NCBI GenBank assembly: GCA_018062725.1
Contig: JAGORP010000002.1
Span: forward strand, 1-58,048
Direction: 5' to 3'
DNA from: Flavobacterium sp.
GTDB taxonomy: Bacteria > Bacteroidota > Bacteroidia > Flavobacteriales > Flavobacteriaceae
DNA: 58,048 nucleotides
The stretch's first letter is position 1. Each line of letters opens with the position of its first letter. The translations under genes and the position numbers were made by a program. Shown here one piece after another: positions 50,118 to 58,048 of this stretch. A model generated the notes under the pieces. It was not told the DNA's origin. It did not search any database and saw only the letters and a program-made list of their open reading frames with translations.

Positions 50118-51064
50118 AGGCATTACGAATTGTTTTTATGGGTACGCCCGAATTTGCCGTTGGTATTTTAGATGCAATTCTAAAAGAAGGGACTCATGAA
50201 GTTGTAGGAGTGATTACCGCTCCAGATAAACCGGCAGGACGCGGACAAAAAATAAAATACTCGGCAGTAAAAGAGTTTGCCTTAGAGAAAGGTTTGAAAT
50301 TATTACAGCCAACCAATTTAAAAAGCGAAACGTTTCTTGCTGAACTACAATCGTTGAATGCGAATTTGCAAGTGGTGGTAGCTTTTAGAATGTTGCCAGC
50401 AGTGGTTTGGCAAATGCCAGAATTAGGTACGTTTAATTTACACGCGTCCTTGCTTCCTGATTACAGAGGTGCAGCACCAATCAATTGGGCTATTATTAAT
50501 GGAGAAACAAAAACAGGAGTGACTACTTTCTTTATTGATGATAAAATTGATACTGGCGCTATGATTTTAAGTAAAGAGATTGCTATTTCTGAAAATGAAA
50601 ATGCAGGAGAATTACATGATAGGTTGATGCATTTGGGTTGTCAAGCTGTAGTTGAAACGTTAGGTTTAATTTCTGAAGAAAAAGTGGTTACTACTATTCA
50701 AAAGGATACCGATGCTATTAAAACGGCTTATAAATTAGATCGTGAAAATTGTAAAATAGATTTTACTAAGGATATTCATACGGTCTATAATTTGATTCGA
50801 GGATTAAGTCCGTACCCAGTTGCATATTGTAATTTTAAAGATGGAAATGACGAGTGGAACGTGAAAATATACGAAGTAGAAAAAGAATTGGAAGCGCATA
50901 GCTATGTTGCCGGAGCTGTGTTAACTACAAAAAAAGAAATGAAAATTGCTGTTAACGGCGGATTTTTGAAAGTGATTTCGCTTCAATTTCCTGGAAAAAA
51001 GAAAATGTTGACACATGAATTGCTCAATGGAATGGCTTTTTCTGAGCAAACAGTAGCCTTGTAG
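50114..51064 (+). CDS. fmt: Methionyl-tRNA formyltransferase
   Basis: Formylates initiator methionyl-tRNA with 10-formyl-THF. It has 316 residues, the normal length. N-terminal formyltransferase domain: RIVFMGTPEFAVGILDA at the start, VGVITAPDKPAGRG, catalytic region NLHASLLPDYRGAAPINWAI and TFFIDDKIDTG. The C-terminal OB-like domain spans about 210-316. The start overlaps the recQ stop by 4 bases, so translation is coupled. The deformylase gene that often accompanies fmt is absent; recQ takes that place. Confidence 0.96.
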   Translation: MKALRIVFMGTPEFAVGILDAILKEGTHEVVGVITAPDKPAGRGQKIKYSAVKEFALEKGLKLLQPTNLKSETFLAELQSLNANLQVVVAFRMLPAVVWQMPELGTFNLHASLLPDYRGAAPINWAIINGETKTGVTTFFIDDKIDTGAMILSKEIAISENENAGELHDRLMHLGCQAVVETLGLISEEKVVTTIQKDTDAIKTAYKLDRENCKIDFTKDIHTVYNLIRGLSPYPVAYCNFKDGNDEWNVKIYEVEKELEAHSYVAGAVLTTKKEMKIAVNGGFLKVISLQFPGKKKMLTHELLNGMAFSEQTVAL

Positions 51065-51112
51065 CTTGCTAAAAATGCAAAATATCTTGATTTTATCGAT
51101 GAAACACTCGAT

Positions 51113-51141
51113 TTATCAACAAAAAAGTTAAGTTATCAACA
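51113..51141 (+). other. Direct pair of DnaA-box-like motifs
   Basis: TTATCAACA occurs at 51113-51121 and again at 51133-51141, in the same orientation and 20 bases apart start to start, in the AT-rich gap before the HU gene. One base differs from TTATCCACA. Confidence 0.4.
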
Positions 51142-51167
51142 AATTATGCAAAAATAGCGCTCAGGTG

Positions 51168-51197
51168 TTGTGTGATAAGGAAATCCTATTAAATTTG
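51168..51197 (+). promoter_or_regulatory. Promoter for the HU gene
   Basis: TTG at 51168-51170, exactly 19 bases, then TAAATTTG at 51190-51197. This is a textbook Bacteroidetes promoter with a leader of about 40 bases. Confidence 0.78.
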
Positions 51198-51242
51198 TAA
51201 GACTAAGTATTAATATTAACCAATCAATTAATAACAATTATT

Positions 51243-51518
51243 ATGAACAAATCAGATTTAATCGATGCTATTGCTGCTGATGCAGGAATTACAAAAGCAG
51301 CTGCAAAAGCAGCATTAGAATCATTCTTAGGAAATGTTGAAGGTACATTAAAAAAAGGTGGTAGAGTTTCTCTAGTAGGATTTGGATCTTGGTCAGTATC
51401 TAAAAGAGCTGCAAGAGATGGAAGAAATCCTCAAACAGGAAAAACTATTAAAATTGCAGCTAAAAATGTAGTTAAGTTCAAAGCTGGTGCAGATTTAGAA
51501 GGATCAGTAAACAAATAA
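51243..51518 (+). CDS. HU family DNA-binding protein
   Basis: Histone-like nucleoid protein of 91 residues. It begins MNKSDLIDAIAADAGITKAAAK. The dimerisation helices come first and the DNA-binding arm follows (GRNPQTGKTIKIAAKNVVKFKAG), which includes the proline-bearing tip. The codons are strongly biased (AAA, GGA, GCT), fitting high expression. It has a canonical promoter and a strong terminator, so it is a single-gene transcript. The second arm half is typical of HU rather than IHF. Confidence 0.95.
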   Translation: MNKSDLIDAIAADAGITKAAAKAALESFLGNVEGTLKKGGRVSLVGFGSWSVSKRAARDGRNPQTGKTIKIAAKNVVKFKAGADLEGSVNK

Positions 51519-51535
51519 TAGTTTATTATAATTTC

Positions 51536-51566
51536 AAAAAGCCACGCCATGCGTGGCTTTTTTTGT
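51536..51566 (+). terminator. Intrinsic terminator after the HU gene
   Basis: GCCACGC (51541-51547) pairs with GCGTGGC (51551-51557) around a CAT loop, extended by A-T pairs and a T7 tail. Confidence 0.95.
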
Positions 51567-51634
51567 GCATTTTAACGATTTAATTTGGAGAGTACATAAT
51601 ATTTTAGTTAAATTTAAATGAAAATCTTATAATT

Positions 51635-52195
51635 ATGATAGCAGCTAAACCAAAAAGAGGGCATTTGCTGGTAGCAGAACCTTCTATCACTGGAGATTTG
51701 TCTTTTAATAGATCAGTTGTTTTATTGGCTGATCATAACGATGAAGGGTCGGTTGGTTTTATATTGAACAAGCCGCTTGGTTATACGATACATGATTTAA
51801 TTCCGGAAATTTCGGCTTCGTTTAAAATATATAATGGAGGACCAATAGAACAAGATAACTTATATTTTATTCATAATATTCCACAACTTATTCCTGGAAG
51901 TATAGAAATCGCAACAGGTATTTATTGGGGAGGTGATTTTGAATCGACTAAAGATTTAATCAATCAAGGGAAAATTAATCGAAATAACATACGTTTCTTT
52001 TTAGGATATTCCGGTTGGGATGCCGAGCAATTGCAAAATGAATTGGCGTCCAACTCTTGGATTATTTCTGAAAATGAACTGCGAAATAAAATAATTGGTA
52101 AATCGGCTTCAGATTTCTGGAGAGAAAAAATTATGGAACAAGGCGGCGATTATTTAATTTGGTCAAATGCACCCGAAAATCCAATTTACAATTAA
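51635..52195 (+). CDS. YqgE/AlgH family protein
   Basis: Protein of 186 residues of the YqgE/AlgH (UPF0301) family. It opens with KRGHLLVAEPSITGDLSFNR and later carries GSVGFILNKPLG, YNGGPIEQDNLYFIH and RFFLGYSGWDAEQL. The fold is known, but the biochemical role is not. AlgH was named for alginate regulation in Pseudomonas, which need not apply here. It overlaps the convergent aminotransferase gene by 4 bases at its stop. Confidence 0.93.
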   Translation: MIAAKPKRGHLLVAEPSITGDLSFNRSVVLLADHNDEGSVGFILNKPLGYTIHDLIPEISASFKIYNGGPIEQDNLYFIHNIPQLIPGSIEIATGIYWGGDFESTKDLINQGKINRNNIRFFLGYSGWDAEQLQNELASNSWIISENELRNKIIGKSASDFWREKIMEQGGDYLIWSNAPENPIYN

Positions 52196-53001
52196 CTCAA
52201 TCTAATTTTAATATTCAACTTTTGTGTTAGTACTTCTGAAATATTTGTTTGAAATTCTTTTTTACGGTATTTTGTTATGGGTTGAATTCCTTGTATCACG
52301 TTGGTCATAAATAATTCGTCAGCTTTTTGTAAATCGAATGGAGAAATGGGTTTTTCTTGAAATTCATACCCTTCCATTGTCTTTGCTATTTCAATGATTT
52401 GTTTGCGCATCACTCCGTTTAAACATCCTTCAGAAATAGGAGGAGTGATTAAAACGCCATCTTTAAGCATAAAAATATTTCCATTTAGGGCTTCTACAAC
52501 ATTTTTATCTTCATTAAGAAGCAAACAGTTGTCCAAGTCGTTTTCGTGCGCGTAAATGCTTCCTGTAATGTTTATGGCTTTGTTTGTAGTCTTTAATGTT
52601 GAGAGTAATTGTTTGCTGATGACAAAATCTTTGTATAAATCGATCTCGTAATTTTGTTTTTCAATTTGATACAGTGGTTTTTCGATTTTTGAAACCGAAA
52701 TAAGATATGCTACTTCATTGGTTTGAGGTAAATATAATCCGCCATCTTTTCGATATACTGTTAATCGAGCTCTAGCCGATGCTTCAAGGCTTTGATCTTT
52801 TACAGCTTTTAAAATTTCATTTTCAAAAAATTCTAATGTAAAATTCATTGGAATTTCCATACGTAAAATTCGCATTGAAGCCATTAATCTAAAATAATGA
52901 TCTTCGGAAAAAAGGATTTTATTGTCAATGATTTTGACAGTTTCAAAAACGGCATCACCAAACAGGAAACCGCGATTATTTTGTAGTGTTGAATCTTGCA
53001 T
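52192..53001 (-). CDS. Class IV PLP-dependent aminotransferase (PabC/D-amino-acid aminotransferase-like)
   Basis: Fold-type IV PLP enzyme of 269 residues. It opens with NRGFLFGDAVFETVKI, has the probable PLP lysine in STLKTTNKAIN near 140, the conserved glutamate in NVVEALNGNIF near 170, and GVMRKQIIE near 205. The family covers aminodeoxychorismate lyase (folate), branched-chain and D-amino-acid aminotransferases. The short length and NRGFLFGD opening favour a PabC-like role, but no pab gene is near, so the substrate is open. Its promoter overlaps a terminator for the gene upstream. Confidence 0.87.
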   Translation of the reverse strand: MQDSTLQNNRGFLFGDAVFETVKIIDNKILFSEDHYFRLMASMRILRMEIPMNFTLEFFENEILKAVKDQSLEASARARLTVYRKDGGLYLPQTNEVAYLISVSKIEKPLYQIEKQNYEIDLYKDFVISKQLLSTLKTTNKAINITGSIYAHENDLDNCLLLNEDKNVVEALNGNIFMLKDGVLITPPISEGCLNGVMRKQIIEIAKTMEGYEFQEKPISPFDLQKADELFMTNVIQGIQPITKYRKKEFQTNISEVLTQKLNIKIRLS

Positions 53002-53034
53002 AAAAAAACCGCCTTTTTTTAATTAAAAGACGGT
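53001..53034 (-). terminator. Minus-strand terminator after the START-domain gene
   Basis: ACCGCCTTTT (53008-53017) pairs with AAAAGACGGT (53025-53034) with one G-U pair. The minus strand then has a T7 run ending just before the ATG of the aminotransferase gene. Confidence 0.75.
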
Positions 53035-53035
53035 G

Positions 53036-53043
53036 CAAATATA
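53036..53043 (-). promoter_or_regulatory. -7 promoter box for the aminotransferase gene
   Basis: TATATTTG on the minus strand fits TAnnTTTG. Transcription would begin near 53029, inside the terminator stem, so the new transcript cannot form the full hairpin. Confidence 0.55.
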
Positions 53044-53061
53044 CATGTTATAAATGAAATT

Positions 53062-53454
53062 TTATACGGATCCAATTACGTGTTTTAAGTCTGAAATTTG
53101 ATTTTCCCAAAGCATTTTTGCTTCATCAATATCTTCTTGGACAGCAAAGTCAATCACCATTAAAGAAACATCTTTGGTAATGTCGTCTTCTAAAATTCGT
53201 AATTCAAAATAATATTCAGTGTCTTTATTGTCGTCATCCACCCATTTGAATTTTATTTTTTCACCTGTTTTTTTTGAGTGTAAACGTGCTTTTTCTTCTG
53301 AGTCGTCCCATTTGAAGGTAAAAAATTCGCCACGTGAATTCACATTGTCGGCAAACCATTCTTGAAGACCAGAAGGTGTTGATATATATTGATACAAAAG
53401 TTGTGGAGAGGAATGTATTGGGAATTCTAATTCGTAACGTATTTTGTTGTCCAT
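53062..53454 (-). CDS. START-like (SRPBCC/AHSA1) domain protein
   Basis: Small cytosolic protein of 130 residues with a helix-grip START-like fold. Visible are IRYELEFPIHSSPQLLYQYIS, the GLQEWFADNV motif common to AHSA1-type proteins, and alternating beta-strands. The C-terminus is a long amphipathic helix. The family usually binds hydrophobic ligands, and the role here is unknown. The very conserved Bacteroidetes form of this protein is annotated only as START-like. Upstream DNA (53455-53520) is extremely T- and A-rich with no clear promoter box. Confidence 0.85.
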   Translation of the reverse strand: MDNKIRYELEFPIHSSPQLLYQYISTPSGLQEWFADNVNSRGEFFTFKWDDSEEKARLHSKKTGEKIKFKWVDDDNKDTEYYFELRILEDDITKDVSLMVIDFAVQEDIDEAKMLWENQISDLKHVIGSV

Positions 53455-53529
53455 TTGTTTTTTTTTGGCAATATATATAATAATAGTATTTAAAAAAAAT
53501 ATTTTTTAAGAGTTTTTTTCTTGAAAAAA

Positions 53530-53560
53530 TTTGCAACCTTTAAATATAGTCTTATATTTG
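53530..53560 (+). promoter_or_regulatory. Promoter for tRNA-Met
   Basis: TTTG at 53530-53533, 19 bases, then TATATTTG at 53553-53560. It is an exact TTTG-N19-TAnnTTTG promoter, with transcription starting about 30 bases before the tRNA. Confidence 0.8.
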
Positions 53561-53595
53561 CACCCGCATTGAGAGATGCAATAACCATTAGCCTT

Positions 53596-53669
53596 GGCGA
53601 GGTAGCTCAGTTGGTTAGAGCGCAGGATTCATAACCCTGAGGTCACGGGTTCAACTCCCGTCCTCGCTA
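53596..53669 (+). tRNA. tRNA-Met (CAT anticodon), elongator type
   Basis: A 74-base cloverleaf can be folded. The acceptor stem is GGCGAGG with CCTCGCT (first pair G-U) and discriminator A. D-arm GCTC...GAGC, T-arm ACGGG TTCAACT CCCGT. The anticodon loop TTCATAA gives anticodon CAT. The anticodon stem lacks the three G-C pairs of initiator tRNA, so it is elongator tRNA-Met. A lysidine-modified tRNA-Ile2 cannot be fully excluded by reading alone. CCA is not encoded. Confidence 0.93.
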
Positions 53670-53678
53670 CTAGAAATA

Positions 53679-53716
53679 AAAAAGCGGTTTAGTCATACTA
53701 AACCGCTTTTTTTATT
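53679..53716. terminator. Bidirectional terminator between tRNA-Met and the ABC exporter gene
   Basis: AAAGCGGTTTAGT (53681-53693) pairs perfectly with ACTAAACCGCTTT (53697-53709) around a CAT loop. T runs on both strands serve both convergent units. Confidence 0.95.
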
Positions 53717-53719
53717 GTG

Positions 53720-55552
53720 TTAAGATTCAAAGGATTGCATCATTACTAACTTGGCATAAGTGCCATTTTTAGCTAATAATTCTTCGTGTGTGCCTTGTTC
53801 TACAATTTCTCCTTTTTGCATGACTACAATTTTGTCTGCTTTTTGAATGGTGGATAATCGGTGTGCAATAACAATAGAAGTTCTGTTTTGCATCATATTT
53901 TCTAAGGCAACTTGAACAAATTTTTCACTTTCGGTATCTAAAGCTGAAGTAGCTTCATCCAAAATCATAATAGGTGGATTTTTTAACACCGCACGCGCAA
54001 TAGATAATCGTTGTTTTTGTCCGCCAGAAAGTTTTCCACCCGCATCACCAATGTTGGTTTCGATTCCGTTAGGCAAATCTTTGACAAATTCGTAAGCATT
54101 AGCCACTTTTAAAGCAGCGATTATTTCATCGTCTGTAGCGGTTGGTTTTCCTATTAAAAGGTTGTTTTTAATCGTATCGTTAAATAGAATAGAGTCTTGC
54201 GTTACCAACCCCATTAGGCCTCTTAAGGAATGCATGTTCATATCTTTGATATCAACGCCATCAATGGTGATTTTTCCCTCTTGAACATCGTAAAAACGAG
54301 TCAGTAAATTCGCAATAGTACTTTTTCCAGATCCTGATTGTCCTACAAGCGCAACAGTTTTTCCTTTTGGAACTTCCAAAGAAAAGTTTTTTAATACGTT
54401 TTCGTCTTTGTAAGCAAAATTGATATTTTCGACTAATATTGAATTGTCAAAAGACTCTTTTTCAATTGCGTTAGGTTTGTTTAAAATGTTGTTTTCTTGC
54501 TCCATTAAGCTAAATACACGCTCGGCAGCAGCCAAACCTCCTTTTACTTGATACGACGATTTAGAAATCGCTTTGGCAGGAGTTAAGATGGTGTAAGCTA
54601 GGGCAATGTAAGTAATAAATGCAGTACTGCTCAAACTTTTTTCAATTAATACCAAATGCCCGCCATACCATAGAAGTGTGCCGATAGTTACGATTCCTAA
54701 AAATTCACTCATAGGGGAGGCCAGATTGTTTTTGTTGGCAATACTATTGGATAATTTTAACAAGCGATCTACCGAACTGTTGAATTTAGTAATGAAAATA
54801 TTTTCAGCGTTAAATCCTTTTACGACTTTAAGTCCGGTTAACGTTTCGTCTAAGGTAGAAATGAACACACCCTGTTCTTGTTGCGCTCTTTGTGATTTCG
54901 CTTTTAAATTTTTACCCAATCTTGAAATAATAAATCCAGAAATCGGAATAAAAACAAAAACAAAGAGGGTTAGTTTTGCACTTATGGCAAACATAGCAAC
55001 AATTGAAAATGCAATGGTTAAGGGTTCACGAACAATTAATTCTAAAATTTGGAAAAAAGAATTTTGAACTTCCCCAACATCACCCAGCATTCTGGCCATG
55101 ACATCACCTTTTCGTTGGTCGGAATAATAGGAAATGGGTAAGTTGATTATTTTGTGATATAATTTTTGGCGAATATCTCTTAAAACACCGTTTCTTAATG
55201 CGGTAACGTGTCTTGCGGCTAAATAATTAAATAGATTTTTGAACAATGCCGTTAGAAGCACAATTCCGATAACTAATAATAAGGCATTTTGAGAACCGTG
55301 ACTGTCTGAGATTACCGTAATGTTGTAGTTTAAGTAGTTTTCGGCAAATGCTTTAATGTCACTAAAACCGGTATAGACTGGTTTTTCAGTTACTCTGGTT
55401 CCTTTTTCAAAAATGACATTTAAAGTAGGCATTAAGGAGACCATCAAAAGGGTACTAAAAAGCGCATACAAAATATTAAAGAAAATGTTGAATGTTACAT
55501 TTCTTTTATAATGTAAAGCAAACGGAATTATTTTTTTGAGATTATTGTCCAT
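53720..55552 (-). CDS. MsbA-like ABC exporter (fused permease and ATPase)
   Basis: Half-transporter of 610 residues that should work as a homodimer. The N-terminal membrane domain has six helices (about 15-330), and the nucleotide-binding domain follows: Walker A VGQSGSGKST near 400, signature LSGGQKQRLSIARA, Walker B PIMILDEATSALD, and the H-loop AHRLST. It matches the MsbA/lipid A-core flippase and multidrug exporter branch. The start shares one base with the stop of the phosphohexomutase gene (TAATG), so the two are coupled. With glycan genes upstream, lipid or glycolipid export is plausible (inference). Confidence 0.93.
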   Translation of the reverse strand: MDNNLKKIIPFALHYKRNVTFNIFFNILYALFSTLLMVSLMPTLNVIFEKGTRVTEKPVYTGFSDIKAFAENYLNYNITVISDSHGSQNALLLVIGIVLLTALFKNLFNYLAARHVTALRNGVLRDIRQKLYHKIINLPISYYSDQRKGDVMARMLGDVGEVQNSFFQILELIVREPLTIAFSIVAMFAISAKLTLFVFVFIPISGFIISRLGKNLKAKSQRAQQEQGVFISTLDETLTGLKVVKGFNAENIFITKFNSSVDRLLKLSNSIANKNNLASPMSEFLGIVTIGTLLWYGGHLVLIEKSLSSTAFITYIALAYTILTPAKAISKSSYQVKGGLAAAERVFSLMEQENNILNKPNAIEKESFDNSILVENINFAYKDENVLKNFSLEVPKGKTVALVGQSGSGKSTIANLLTRFYDVQEGKITIDGVDIKDMNMHSLRGLMGLVTQDSILFNDTIKNNLLIGKPTATDDEIIAALKVANAYEFVKDLPNGIETNIGDAGGKLSGGQKQRLSIARAVLKNPPIMILDEATSALDTESEKFVQVALENMMQNRTSIVIAHRLSTIQKADKIVVMQKGEIVEQGTHEELLAKNGTYAKLVMMQSFES

Positions 55553-57279
55553 TAGTTCAATTGCATTGCTGCTATAATGTTTTTAATTTTGGTGTCTAAT
55601 TGTTTTTCGGCTTCCGGAACTTCAGAAATGTTTTCAATCTGACAATTTACACTGAAGTAAAATTTGATTTTAGGCTCTGTGCCACTTGGTCTAGCACATA
55701 TTTTGCTTCCGTCTTCTAGATAATAAATTAAGACGTTCGATTTCGGAATTAAAATATCAAATTCTTCACCGTTCATGAAATCTTTTCCTTTAGAGGATTG
55801 ATAATCTTCCACGCAAACTACGCGTTGACCATTGATTTCTTTTAGCGGATTTTGACGTAGGTCAATCATCATTTGTTTGATTTCATTGGCACCATCAATT
55901 CCTTTTTTGGTAATCGAAATTAAGTGCTCTTTGTAAAACCCGAAGTCAGCATACATTTGAAGTAATTCTTGGTATAACGTACTTCCTTTTTCTTTAGCCT
56001 GAGCAGCAATTTCACACACCAGTAATATGGCAGCAACCGCATCTTTGTCTCTAACGGCATCGCCCACCATGTAGCCGAAGCTTTCTTCACCACCGCCAAT
56101 ATAGGTTTGATTTGGAAAGTCTTTGATGAATTTGGCAATCCATTTAAATCCGGTTAATCCCACTTTGCATTCTACGTCATAAGCCGAAGCCAATTCTAGC
56201 ATCATCGGAGTAGAAACAATCGTAGAGCCAATAAATTCATTACCCGTAAGTTTACCTTGTTTTTTCCATTGTTCTAGTAAAAACGCCGTCATAACCACCA
56301 TGGTTTGGTTTCCGTTTAATAGTATCATTTTCCCTTCAGAATTTCGCACGGCAACACCTAGTCGGTCAGAATCAGGATCAGTTCCTATGACAATATCTCC
56401 GCCAATTTTTTCGGCTAATGCCAGGGCCATCGATAATGCTTCTGGTTCTTCCGGATTAGGAGAAACTACAGTAGGGAAATTTCCGTTGGGTTCAGCTTGT
56501 TCGGCAACGATATTAACATCGGTATAACCAGCTTTTTCCAAAACTCCTGGAATCGCTTTAATGGAAGTTCCGTGAAGTGAAGTGTAAACGATTTTTAATT
56601 TTTTTCTAGCTTCCGAAGAAGTATTGAAACTGGCGTTTTTGATGGTTGAATCTCTAAAGGCTTCATCAACAGCGGTGTCAATATATTCGATTAAACTTTC
56701 ATTGGCGTCAAATTTAATGTCGGAGTAGTGTAGGCTTTCGATTTCGGCAATTACGGCAGCATCTTCTGGTGGAACGATTTGACCACCATCTTGCCAATAC
56801 ACTTTGTAGCCGTTATATTCTGGCGGATTGTGTGATGCGGTTAAAACAATTCCAGTATGACAGCCTAAATACCTTACGGCAAAAGAAAGTTCAGGTGTTG
56901 GACGCATTTCTGAAAATAAAAAGACTTTTATTCCATTGGCAGAAAAAACATCAGCAACCACTTTCGCTAAAGTATCGCTATTGTTTCGGCAATCGTAAGC
57001 AATAGCTACTTTTAATTCATCATTTGGAAAACATTTTTTTAAGTAATTTGACAAACCTTGTGTGTTTTTCCCTAACGTATATTTGTTAATACGGTTGGTG
57101 CCTACGCCCATAACGCCGCGCATTCCGCCGGTTCCGAATTCTAAATTTTTATAAAAACTGTCTTCTAATTCTTTTGGAGAAGAAGTCATCATTTCTTTGA
57201 TAGCTTCTTGCGTTTGTTCGTCGAATGTTGGAGTTAACCAAACATTGACTTTATCTAAAATTGCCTTATCTATGTGCAT
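55552..57279 (-). CDS. Phosphoglucomutase/phosphomannomutase family phosphohexomutase
   Basis: Moves phosphate between C1 and C6 of hexoses. It has 575 residues, the length of the PgcA-like branch (phosphoglucomutase). Key sites are the phosphoserine Ser149 in LTASHNPPEYNGYKVYW (core TASHNP), the metal loop GTDPDSDRLG near 305, the sugar-binding GGGEESFGYM near 400 and the phosphate-binding RPSGTEPKIKFY near 540. It gives glucose- or mannose-1-phosphate for sugar-nucleotide synthesis, fitting the glycosyltransferase upstream and the ABC exporter downstream. Confidence 0.94.
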   Translation of the reverse strand: MHIDKAILDKVNVWLTPTFDEQTQEAIKEMMTSSPKELEDSFYKNLEFGTGGMRGVMGVGTNRINKYTLGKNTQGLSNYLKKCFPNDELKVAIAYDCRNNSDTLAKVVADVFSANGIKVFLFSEMRPTPELSFAVRYLGCHTGIVLTASHNPPEYNGYKVYWQDGGQIVPPEDAAVIAEIESLHYSDIKFDANESLIEYIDTAVDEAFRDSTIKNASFNTSSEARKKLKIVYTSLHGTSIKAIPGVLEKAGYTDVNIVAEQAEPNGNFPTVVSPNPEEPEALSMALALAEKIGGDIVIGTDPDSDRLGVAVRNSEGKMILLNGNQTMVVMTAFLLEQWKKQGKLTGNEFIGSTIVSTPMMLELASAYDVECKVGLTGFKWIAKFIKDFPNQTYIGGGEESFGYMVGDAVRDKDAVAAILLVCEIAAQAKEKGSTLYQELLQMYADFGFYKEHLISITKKGIDGANEIKQMMIDLRQNPLKEINGQRVVCVEDYQSSKGKDFMNGEEFDILIPKSNVLIYYLEDGSKICARPSGTEPKIKFYFSVNCQIENISEVPEAEKQLDTKIKNIIAAMQLN

Positions 57280-57346
57280 AATTTTTATTTTTTATAGCCA
57301 ATTTTTAATTCATTATTTCTTTGAGGTCGCAATTTGCGTCCTTAAG

Positions 57347-58048
57347 TTAAATCACTTCTTGTATTTTGTATCGTTCTTCGTTGTTTTTGGTACGAAGAAT
57401 AATTTCGCCTAAAAATCCGGCTAAGAATAATTGTGTGCCAATAATCATTGTGGTTAGTGCAATATAAAACCACGGATTGTCGGTTACTAAAATAGTGTCT
57501 TCGTGTAAATAAAATAATTTGAAGAGCTTTGAAACTCCAATGTATCCGGCGGAAACAAAACCTATCATAAACATAATGGTTCCTAATAATCCAAACAAAT
57601 GCATGGGTCTTTTTCCAAATTTTGATAAAAACCAAATCGTAATCAAATCAAGAAAACCATTTATAAAACGACTCATTCCGAATTTTGATTCCCCATATTT
57701 TCGAGCTTGGTGTTGTACAACTTTTTCGCCAATTTTACCAAAGCCTGCGTTTTTAGCTAAAACAGGAATATAGCGGTGCATTTCGCCGGAAACTTCTATG
57801 TTTTTGACTACCACATTTTTGTAAGCTTTTAATCCACAGTTAAAATCGTTTAATATAACACCTGATGTTTTTCTAGCAGCAGCATTAAATAATTTAGAAG
57901 GTAAATTTTTAGCCACTACCGAATCGTATCTTTTCTTCTTCCAGCCCGAAACCAAATCAAAGTTACCTTTGGTAATCATGTTGAATAATTCCGGAATTTC
58001 GTCTGGACTATCCTGTAAGTCGGCATCCATGGTTATCACCACATCGCC
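57347..58048 (-). CDS. GT2 family glycosyltransferase, DPM1/GtrB-like (5' part beyond window)
   Basis: Membrane glycosyltransferase, probably polyprenyl-phosphate glycosyltransferase. The frame stays open to the window edge at 58048, so the N-terminus is missing. What remains has the metal-binding DADLQDSPDEIP, SGWKKKRYDS and NDFNCGLKAY motifs. Two C-terminal membrane helices follow (about the last 100 residues), the DPM1/GtrB/ArnC-type plan. The product would be a lipid-linked sugar. The phosphohexomutase gene follows after 67 bases, so they may be co-transcribed. Confidence 0.9.
   Translation of the reverse strand, partial: GDVVITMDADLQDSPDEIPELFNMITKGNFDLVSGWKKKRYDSVVAKNLPSKLFNAAARKTSGVILNDFNCGLKAYKNVVVKNIEVSGEMHRYIPVLAKNAGFGKIGEKVVQHQARKYGESKFGMSRFINGFLDLITIWFLSKFGKRPMHLFGLLGTIMFMIGFVSAGYIGVSKLFKLFYLHEDTILVTDNPWFYIALTTMIIGTQLFLAGFLGEIILRTKNNEERYKIQEVI

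Overview
This window reads as chromosomal DNA from a Flavobacteriaceae bacterium, most likely Flavobacterium or a close relative. The evidence is the low GC content, promoters of the Bacteroidetes type (TTG or TTTG, 17-23 bases, then TAnnTTTG), the near absence of Shine-Dalgarno sequences, type IX secretion and gliding-type proteins (PorP/SprF and a PorE-like OmpA protein), SurA-like isomerases in tandem, a DUF4290-murA cluster and a dnaA / tyrosine-phosphatase cluster. Most of the window is core genome. I saw no prophage, transposase, CRISPR array or rRNA.

Layout. 1-6301: the tail of a type IX secretion/gliding locus (PorP/SprF, PorE-like) and two periplasmic parvulin isomerases. 6427-8514: a MoxR ATPase and a membrane acyltransferase. 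8702-14015: two unrelated-subfamily aconitases (AcnB, then a mitochondrial-type enzyme). 14134-20159: LysM-NlpC/P60 endopeptidase, a frameshifted acetyltransferase, TauE/SafE permease, YegP-like protein, a long GAPDH and an HtrA protease. 20268-23685: a structured leader followed by dapF, a GNAT gene and mltG, then a lysozyme-like secreted protein. 23686-26303: dnaA, low-molecular-weight phosphatase and an RsmI-like methyltransferase, all on the minus strand. 26900-31152: a very AT-rich accessory block of two polytopic membrane proteins and an FAD oxidoreductase, probably surface glycan or glycolipid synthesis. 31179-33429: yigZ-like, HAD phosphatase and ribD. 33544-38729: GNAT, prmC, MacB-like permease, hisS, xerD. 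38818-40772: three small outer-membrane beta-barrels. 40847-47480: aroQ, a DUF5686 outer-membrane protein, a second TauE/SafE, a lipoprotein, murA, DUF4290 and DUF493. 47599-52195: an ATPase, recQ, fmt, HU and YqgE. 52192-58048: class IV aminotransferase, START-domain protein, tRNA-Met, MsbA-like ABC exporter, phosphohexomutase and a partial GT2 glycosyltransferase.

Functional themes are cell-envelope building (dapF, mltG, murA, the NlpC/P60 protein, SurA-like chaperones, HtrA, beta-barrels, MsbA-like exporter), chromosome maintenance (dnaA, xerD, recQ, HU) and central metabolism (aconitases, GAPDH, riboflavin, shikimate). The items most worth a second look are the structured element lying between the dapF promoter and dapF, the MurA enzyme with Asp at the fosfomycin-target cysteine, the promoters of ribD and its divergent GNAT neighbour that imply leaderless mRNAs, the HAD phosphatase overlapping ribD, paired DnaA-box-like motifs, and the AT-rich membrane/FAD block. 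No stretch above 300 bases lacks a gene. The largest gaps (11474-11750, 20160-20439, 39962-40232, 22814-23040) are described under the sites they hold.
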